This document shows, one piece after another, positions 61,101 to 64,000 of a stretch of 64,000 nucleotides of DNA (position 1 is its first letter; each line of letters opens with the position of its first letter). The stretch covers positions 1 through 64,000 of the forward strand of contig JAWUVI010000008.1 in NCBI GenBank assembly GCA_034112445.1, read 5' to 3'. The DNA is from Pelagadaptatus sp034112445. Lineage in GTDB: Bacteria > Pseudomonadota > Gammaproteobacteria > Pseudomonadales > Cellvibrionaceae. A program made the translations under genes and the position numbers. A model generated the notes under the pieces. It searched no databases. It was not told where the DNA came from and was given only the letters and a program-made list of their open reading frames with translations.

Positions 61101-61806
61101 TTATTTCAATAGCACGAGTAAGAATATCCAAGCGATCAATATTACTGGCATTCAATCCTCCACTGCCAACCCCTCCACCTTGATGCCCAATAACTAGATC
61201 ACCACCATTCACTGAAAACCCATCCAGATCACCATCTAGCATGGTAGGTGTGCCGGTAGTTAAAGTCGCGCGCGGGGTATTGATAAAACCACAACCCGAA
61301 CACGTAATGCCGTTGGGGTTAGCTAAAATAAATTCGGCCGGTTGCCCTGCCACTTCGGCCAAACCATTCAATTGAGAACGACTGGCACTGGTGACTTCAT
61401 TCAAAATAATACTGGCCACACCAGCGGTTAAATTGGCATTAGCATCAATATTACCCGCCAACTGGGTGGCTACCGTGTTTTGGCTGTTGTTTATGATTAA
61501 ACCGTGCGCATCGATATTGAACTGGGAATATTTATTGTGAGAAACACCTTTTGCTGTCGGTGCAACGATATCAACAATCGGTACATTATTTCCTGCTGCA
61601 ATAATATCAGGGAGTCTGGCCGGCGAAGCAGCGGCATCAGCTATCACGCTATGACTAATAACAGGTACTAGAGGTTGCCCCCAACTTGGTTGAATAATTA
61701 AGCTGACGCAAAGCATCCATGACACACATTTAGTAGAACGATCTTTAGTAGAACGACCAATAGTAGAGCGACCAACTTTAGATACTTTTCGAACACTCCG
61801 GCTCAC
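55099..61806 (-). CDS. Filamentous haemagglutinin/CdiA-like two-partner secreted exoprotein with GHSLG C-terminal domain
   Basis: This 2235-residue protein starts at GTG, with AGGGA upstream. The N-terminus is basic and extended (about 1-45, including three RST-type pentapeptide copies) before a signal region. The TPS domain follows (about 50-200), with SQFNIDAHGLIINNS, NANLTAGVASIILNEV and FILANPNGITCSGCGFINTPRATL, which mark TpsA proteins recognised by an outer-membrane TpsB. A long beta-helix of haemagglutinin repeats runs to about residue 1850. A hydrophobic Ala/Gly stretch and a DUF637-like segment (ASQATISFANNKGDIGAVFDDL, about 1935-1990) come next, as in CdiA. The last 170 or so residues contain GHSLGAWRVNN with Ser2145 and a late NLNHRYEAVPEY, suggesting an alpha/beta-hydrolase or lipase toxin. 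No TpsB is visible in the window. The family is certain; the toxin activity is inferred. Confidence 0.9.
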   Translation of the reverse strand: MSRSVRKVSKVGRSTIGRSTKDRSTKCVSWMLCVSLIIQPSWGQPLVPVISHSVIADAAASPARLPDIIAAGNNVPIVDIVAPTAKGVSHNKYSQFNIDAHGLIINNSQNTVATQLAGNIDANANLTAGVASIILNEVTSASRSQLNGLAEVAGQPAEFILANPNGITCSGCGFINTPRATLTTGTPTMLDGDLDGFSVNGGDLVIGHQGGGVGSGGLNASNIDRLDILTRAIEINTQVYAKDLNLIAGRNDIDYSDLNITSNAGGTGQPNFALDVAALGGMYANQIFMVGTEAGVGVNMLGEMASSTGDMILRADGSLVINKTIAGHDLILESDSADITLNGTSYSANNTSVVASGTITNNGLTIAENGLEVTSSNLINAIDAQIQSFGTLDVQLIEDFISSGEFTSDGALSINADNIFNRGVLGGGDTLTLTALDAIENYNSVTPETGGVLFSVGDMNLYGQNILNRRSDIFGLEDIVIAGDSLGSAAQDVLNVSATLESFNDLTVHAQNFINRRDGIDVIDNSVECSRGDSVCGWTISPADWYGMPNDTTWEDAWLAAEAITYVYQDWDDPSDWSNPSQAIEGAYQNLVDVFLPSTREPEVYVGNDLNVTAGSFRNEGGFINTANNITANVGFFTNITRVVTMPGRGDWSLENESWLEDVWEYEVFNGDFQVAYVFYEGYILAGNDLTINATTSISNGYEDVGYYDDLIIPDVVLPQSPEGGSAEPEIVTDLNLVIADPFSAWLDLPEGSDYVRVEVDITEPTGSLFSYSYDYTDPATGNMNTLISTNASVARYVNTIGSDYLLDLLGLDPDQETKRLGDGFYENRLIRKAITQTTGNRFLHDVFTSDTQQLRYLMDSAAAQQQSLQLSLGVALTADQVNALVHDIVWLEEKVVNGETVLVPVLYLAGDNNMGIEGSSLVAKNIQLNSDGRITNHGEIDAFEKLSLNAKIDIINQGGWIAGNEVSLSAQQGDIINKEKGDIIAGNSLSLNAVRDIQVLGSAVISDGSAEFSAGRDFNIVSTQAESDYQSSYDQDQKNGVYHTNTKTERRNNASVFVGGDVQITTGRDLTLKGANVSIDGSADIDVGRDVNVLAVENKTTKVTKERYEPEDAVTEGGKLTNRVRTSDSKLIEEKFISTTTETVRQQESHLNIGGNTSLKTGRDVSLVTSRVTVAGAADMNLGGTLNLKNRDDVATTTKRALIKRTLPNQLTPMGIAVGSTQHQAAVSAPVAKLSLDQYTPEDIETVDRKVSVSQQQSTLAVGQDLFVVANDDINNIQGSTISGLDTTILAGGDINNQSHSSITGRDIVLSSGASIENSGGSVIEGRNVTLLAGNNITNKRDVEQTSKRDGDFITTNVSASSTISASEDLTLQAGQDIINQASTLTSGGDGLLQAGGDMKIESVADRERRADNNNNVRDDTRHSGSQVSTEDDLGLYANNDIGIHGSQVSSKGNLDIVAGGKVDIASVTDEHYVYVHDDRKGSFGSRKSETTELYQTTNVASELSAQGDLSVAALNNDVLVKGSSLNAGGDISFYAGDEVSIVSAQEIYDYSHHESKSSFGGLKNSSSSTQKYEQRNVGSNSKSAGDTVLTSGGNINIVASGVEAANDVEIEAGKSVNIVSGTDESRYTHYEEEGGISLSAGGYEKHLEKDDINDKTNVASDITAGNDLHVDAAQDIAIVGSDLEAGNNLNLEAQERIQILSATESHQESHEEDDTSWGYGTLLETHGSASYSESELKTEASQVTHRSSTLTAGNDLILNAKDDLTLEAALFVSGGDTTIKSEDGAINFLTATDTENYSEEGEGSTTVWQYQEGEGAVDETVKHTEISAEGDISITAKQGILVQYREGEQGQNLKQALSKLSQENPDLLWMSELQDRGDVDWQKIAEAHEQWDYESEGLTEIASLAIVIVVTVLTAGAGTAGAGAALTGASSTAGIAASNAAVASLASQATISFANNKGDIGAVFDDLGSSETVKSIAMAATSAGFGLTGPVKTQYTTSDIALMAASAVDPEVGKLLAFTSNNFGGDIASVFQNGIGETIQYVAREEISRQAEKMGLTSEELNLILMVNSFVGREVAGTTYDKNKKSLEGFLSRDESGLLKNYGSSFGVFWDLNDTVLNAQAYLDAISQEVVDDDYSGSMIGHSLGAWRVNNLLRQGLISDAITLSLPLFDYPVAGSVSLCGERDGICGGNIINALRAGKNSVDSPSSWDILNLNHRYEAVPEYKRVWDEFQGE

Positions 61807-61921
61807 GAATAAATTCCCTGCAATTAATTAGCAAGGACAGATTAAAGATAACCGTAACGATAGAAATAATGCTTTGGTACGGTATTAAGGTAGGCACAGC
61901 CATAAAAATTTCCTTCATTAT

Positions 61922-61956
61922 TTAAAGTGAATTTCTGGACACAGGCTACACTTTAA
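61922..61956. promoter_or_regulatory. Inverted repeat TTAAAGTG-N19-CACTTTAA upstream of the receptor gene
   Basis: A perfect 8-bp inverted repeat (61922-61929 and 61949-61956) lies 30 bases before the TonB-receptor start, in the divergent region shared with the exoprotein gene. It could be a regulator site or a leader hairpin. It does not look like a Fur box. Found by eye only. Confidence 0.4.
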
Positions 61957-61986
61957 GAAGTGTATTTTTTAATAGAGATCCCAATA

Positions 61987-64000
61987 ATGAATAAACGCAT
62001 TAAAGCTGACCTTAAAGCTATTGTGCTGTTATCAAATATTGCTTTTTGCCTAAGCGCTACCAGTTATGCCAATGCAGGCAACCGGGATACTGCACCAATC
62101 AATTATTTTGAACTTAGCCTCGAAGAACTGATGAATATAACCATAGACGTGAGTGGGTATAGCGTTAGCGGGAAAGGTCTTCATCAAACTGCATCTACGT
62201 CTAACCCATTAGCATTACAGAACATAACCTCGCCCTACTCTATTCATATTGTCAACGCTGAAACTATTCGCGCGCGAGGACTGAAAAATGTGGTTGATGC
62301 AGTCAGCACAACACCTGGCATTTTATCCGGCAATTCGCCCTCAGAACCCTACAGCTTTAGTATGCGAGGCTTTAGCCGCAACTCTGTTGGTATTTTATTT
62401 GACGGAGTATCCATGGGCCTGGCCACTCTAAATATGCGACCGCAAGGTACCAATAATCTAGAAAGTATAGAGATTATAAAAGGCCCAGTGGTTTTGCACA
62501 GTGAAGGCGTGGCAGCCGGCACAATCAACATGATCCCTAAGCGTGCATCAATAACGCAGCACCACATTCAAACAGCAGATCTATCCTACGGCTCTTATGA
62601 TTCTCGAACAGCTAGCATGAACCTCTCTGGCCCAGTAAATGATGACAGCGCGTATTTATTGCATGTCGCTCGCCAGACATCGAATGGTTGGATTGACGAT
62701 GCCTCTTCTGAGACAACAAATGTTAACGCCTCAATTCGCACCGAATTTTCTGATAATCTGGCCATAATTGTTTCTTTAGATTACTTAAAAGACGATTTAC
62801 CCAACTACTGGGGAACGCCTCTCATTCCTCGACAAGATGCCATAGATCCCATATCTGTAGTGAGCTCTAATAGTGATTTAGTAATAGACGGCCACGAATC
62901 AACCATTAACTACAACGTAAAAGATAGTGAGATCTCATCAGAAAGCCTCTGGGCTTCCGTAGACTTAGAATATGAAATTTCAGACTCTATCACCGGCAAA
63001 ACAAAGTTCTATCACTTTGGTGCAGATAGAGATTGGCGCAACGCAGAAAGTTATATTTATGACGATGCAACAGGCTTAGTAGACCGTGATCGATTATTGG
63101 TAAGCCACGACCGTGAATTATGGGGAGCTAAATCAGGCATCACTTTATCAAATACCATTGCCAACCTAACGAATCAATTGTCAGTTAATGTTGAATACCG
63201 TGATTTGGACTTTTCACGTGATATCGGTTTTGATGATCTTAATTTTTTCGTTGACTTTGTTGATTTTAAAAGTCCTTCTGCTGGCATTTTTAATACTGGA
63301 AACATTGAGCAAAAACCTGATTATTATAAACAAAATACAGCAGCCTTAGTAATTGAAGATAACCTAGAGATTACAGAGGACTTAAACTGGCATACTGGCA
63401 TACGAACAGAATATATAAAGTATGAGCGCGAGAAATTTAATTTTGATGGCAGCCTAAATGTCTCCGGAGACGATTCATTAAGTCTCACAAGCTATCAAAC
63501 AGGCCTATCTTATAGTTTATTCAATCAAACCTATTTATACGGACACTACAGCTCTCATCATGATGCTTTTAGTGCAGCATTGAGCGCTGGAAGCCCGCAA
63601 AATTTTAATGAATCAGAAGTAGAACAATATGAAGTAGGGCTAAAATCAATTAGCTTTGATCAGAAACTAGAAATTAATGCGACTGTGTATCGTATTAAAA
63701 AAGAACAAAAACTAGAGTCGCCAAACATTACCAACACTGAAAACTCTCAAGGGTTAGAGCTTTCGATAAACTTACAAGCTAGCGAAAATTTTAAAGTAGG
63801 AACCGATTACGCCTATACCGATGCCAATTTTGATGATTATTATAATGTCGAAATGAGCAGTTATGCGACCGATAATAAGCCCATCAATGTACCTAAGGAA
63901 ATGGCATCCATCTGGGTAAGTTATAACAAAATTGCCGGATTACCCATAGAGGTGAACTTTAGCAGCATTTATGTCTCAAAGCGTTTTGCGAACACGGCTA
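61987..64000 (+). CDS. TonB-dependent outer-membrane receptor (cut by window edge)
   Basis: The frame starts at ATG 61987 and stays open to the right edge for 671 codons. A signal peptide (about 1-34, ending SYANA) is followed by LSLEELMNITIDVSG, a usual opening of these receptors, and then the plug domain. The plug has SPYSIHIVNAETIRARGLKNVVDAVSTTPGI, SFSMRGFSRNSVGILFDGV and NNLESIEIIKGP, all conserved. Barrel strands follow, with EQYEVGLKS and YGHYSSHHDAFS. Such receptors import siderophore-iron, cobalamin or other large molecules using TonB energy. The substrate is not readable; the plug wording is nearest to siderophore-type receptors. The last part of the barrel is outside the window. 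Confidence 0.9.
   Translation, partial: MNKRIKADLKAIVLLSNIAFCLSATSYANAGNRDTAPINYFELSLEELMNITIDVSGYSVSGKGLHQTASTSNPLALQNITSPYSIHIVNAETIRARGLKNVVDAVSTTPGILSGNSPSEPYSFSMRGFSRNSVGILFDGVSMGLATLNMRPQGTNNLESIEIIKGPVVLHSEGVAAGTINMIPKRASITQHHIQTADLSYGSYDSRTASMNLSGPVNDDSAYLLHVARQTSNGWIDDASSETTNVNASIRTEFSDNLAIIVSLDYLKDDLPNYWGTPLIPRQDAIDPISVVSSNSDLVIDGHESTINYNVKDSEISSESLWASVDLEYEISDSITGKTKFYHFGADRDWRNAESYIYDDATGLVDRDRLLVSHDRELWGAKSGITLSNTIANLTNQLSVNVEYRDLDFSRDIGFDDLNFFVDFVDFKSPSAGIFNTGNIEQKPDYYKQNTAALVIEDNLEITEDLNWHTGIRTEYIKYEREKFNFDGSLNVSGDDSLSLTSYQTGLSYSLFNQTYLYGHYSSHHDAFSAALSAGSPQNFNESEVEQYEVGLKSISFDQKLEINATVYRIKKEQKLESPNITNTENSQGLELSINLQASENFKVGTDYAYTDANFDDYYNVEMSSYATDNKPINVPKEMASIWVSYNKIAGLPIEVNFSSIYVSKRFANTA

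Noticed and set aside
61807..61986. Fur box in the divergent region before the TonB receptor
   Set aside because: Only a weak GATAAxxxTAA-like stretch is present near 61845; it lacks the required near-palindromic hexamers.

Overview
The window reads as chromosomal DNA of a free-living, probably marine, Gram-negative gammaproteobacterium. The evidence is the gene content and order: a thrS-infC-rpmI-rplT-pheS-pheT-ihfA-merR string, smc-zipA-ligA, ppiB-lpxH-trmO, acnB, miaE, cysS, glnS and ccmHI. Base composition is moderate (short stretches counted by hand gave roughly 28-45% GC). A wax ester synthase/diacylglycerol acyltransferase and many acyl-CoA enzymes point to a lipid-storing, fatty-acid-using lifestyle of the Oceanospirillales/Cellvibrionales kind. 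I cannot fix the genus from the sequence alone.

Layout. 0-2.3 kb: a VapB-type antitoxin cut by the left edge, a frameshifted membrane diguanylate cyclase and a small exported Gly-rich protein. 2.3-8.3 kb (minus strand): an O-antigen ligase/polymerase-like protein, hemB, a carboxymuconolactone-decarboxylase-like protein, cysS and glnS, with REP-like palindromes between some of them. 8.4-11.2 kb: ppiB-lpxH-trmO facing miaE. 11.5-14.3 kb: acnB with a strong terminator. 14.3-18.1 kb: wax ester synthase, patatin phospholipase and a LysR regulator on the minus strand. 18.2-24.0 kb: a divergent six-gene operon (histidine phosphatase, ACAD11-like dehydrogenase, APH-like kinase, two SDRs, an old-yellow-enzyme reductase) that looks like a 4-hydroxyacyl-CoA/unusual acyl-CoA pathway. 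24.1-28.5 kb: a receiver protein with a membrane coiled-coil CheX-like phosphatase, then a HupE/UreJ-like membrane protein with a parvulin PPIase. 28.6-34.9 kb: fadD, SCP2, a large acyl-CoA dehydrogenase, an AraC-type regulator, a small membrane protein and a HAD hydrolase.

35-44.7 kb: a hypothetical gene, an SLT lipoprotein, ligA, zipA, smc, ccmI and ccmH, all on the minus strand. 44.9-45.2 kb: tRNA-Val and tRNA-Asp. 45.3-54.5 kb: DUF3047 and YaeQ genes, then the translation operon from merR back to thrS, including an infC that starts at AUU. 54.6-61.8 kb: a lipoprotein gene overlapping the end of a 2235-codon filamentous-haemagglutinin/CdiA-like exoprotein gene. 62-64 kb: a TonB-dependent receptor open at the right edge.

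Three points stand out. The haemagglutinin carries a DUF637-like pretoxin region followed by a C-terminal segment with a lipase-type GHSLG motif, and a lipoprotein gene overlaps its 3' end, which suggests a contact-dependent toxin with a periplasmic immunity protein. The ACAD/kinase/phosphatase operon resembles dispersed versions of ACAD10/11 and Lva. Short tandem repeats with periods of 15-20 bp recur at gene ends and inside two reading frames.
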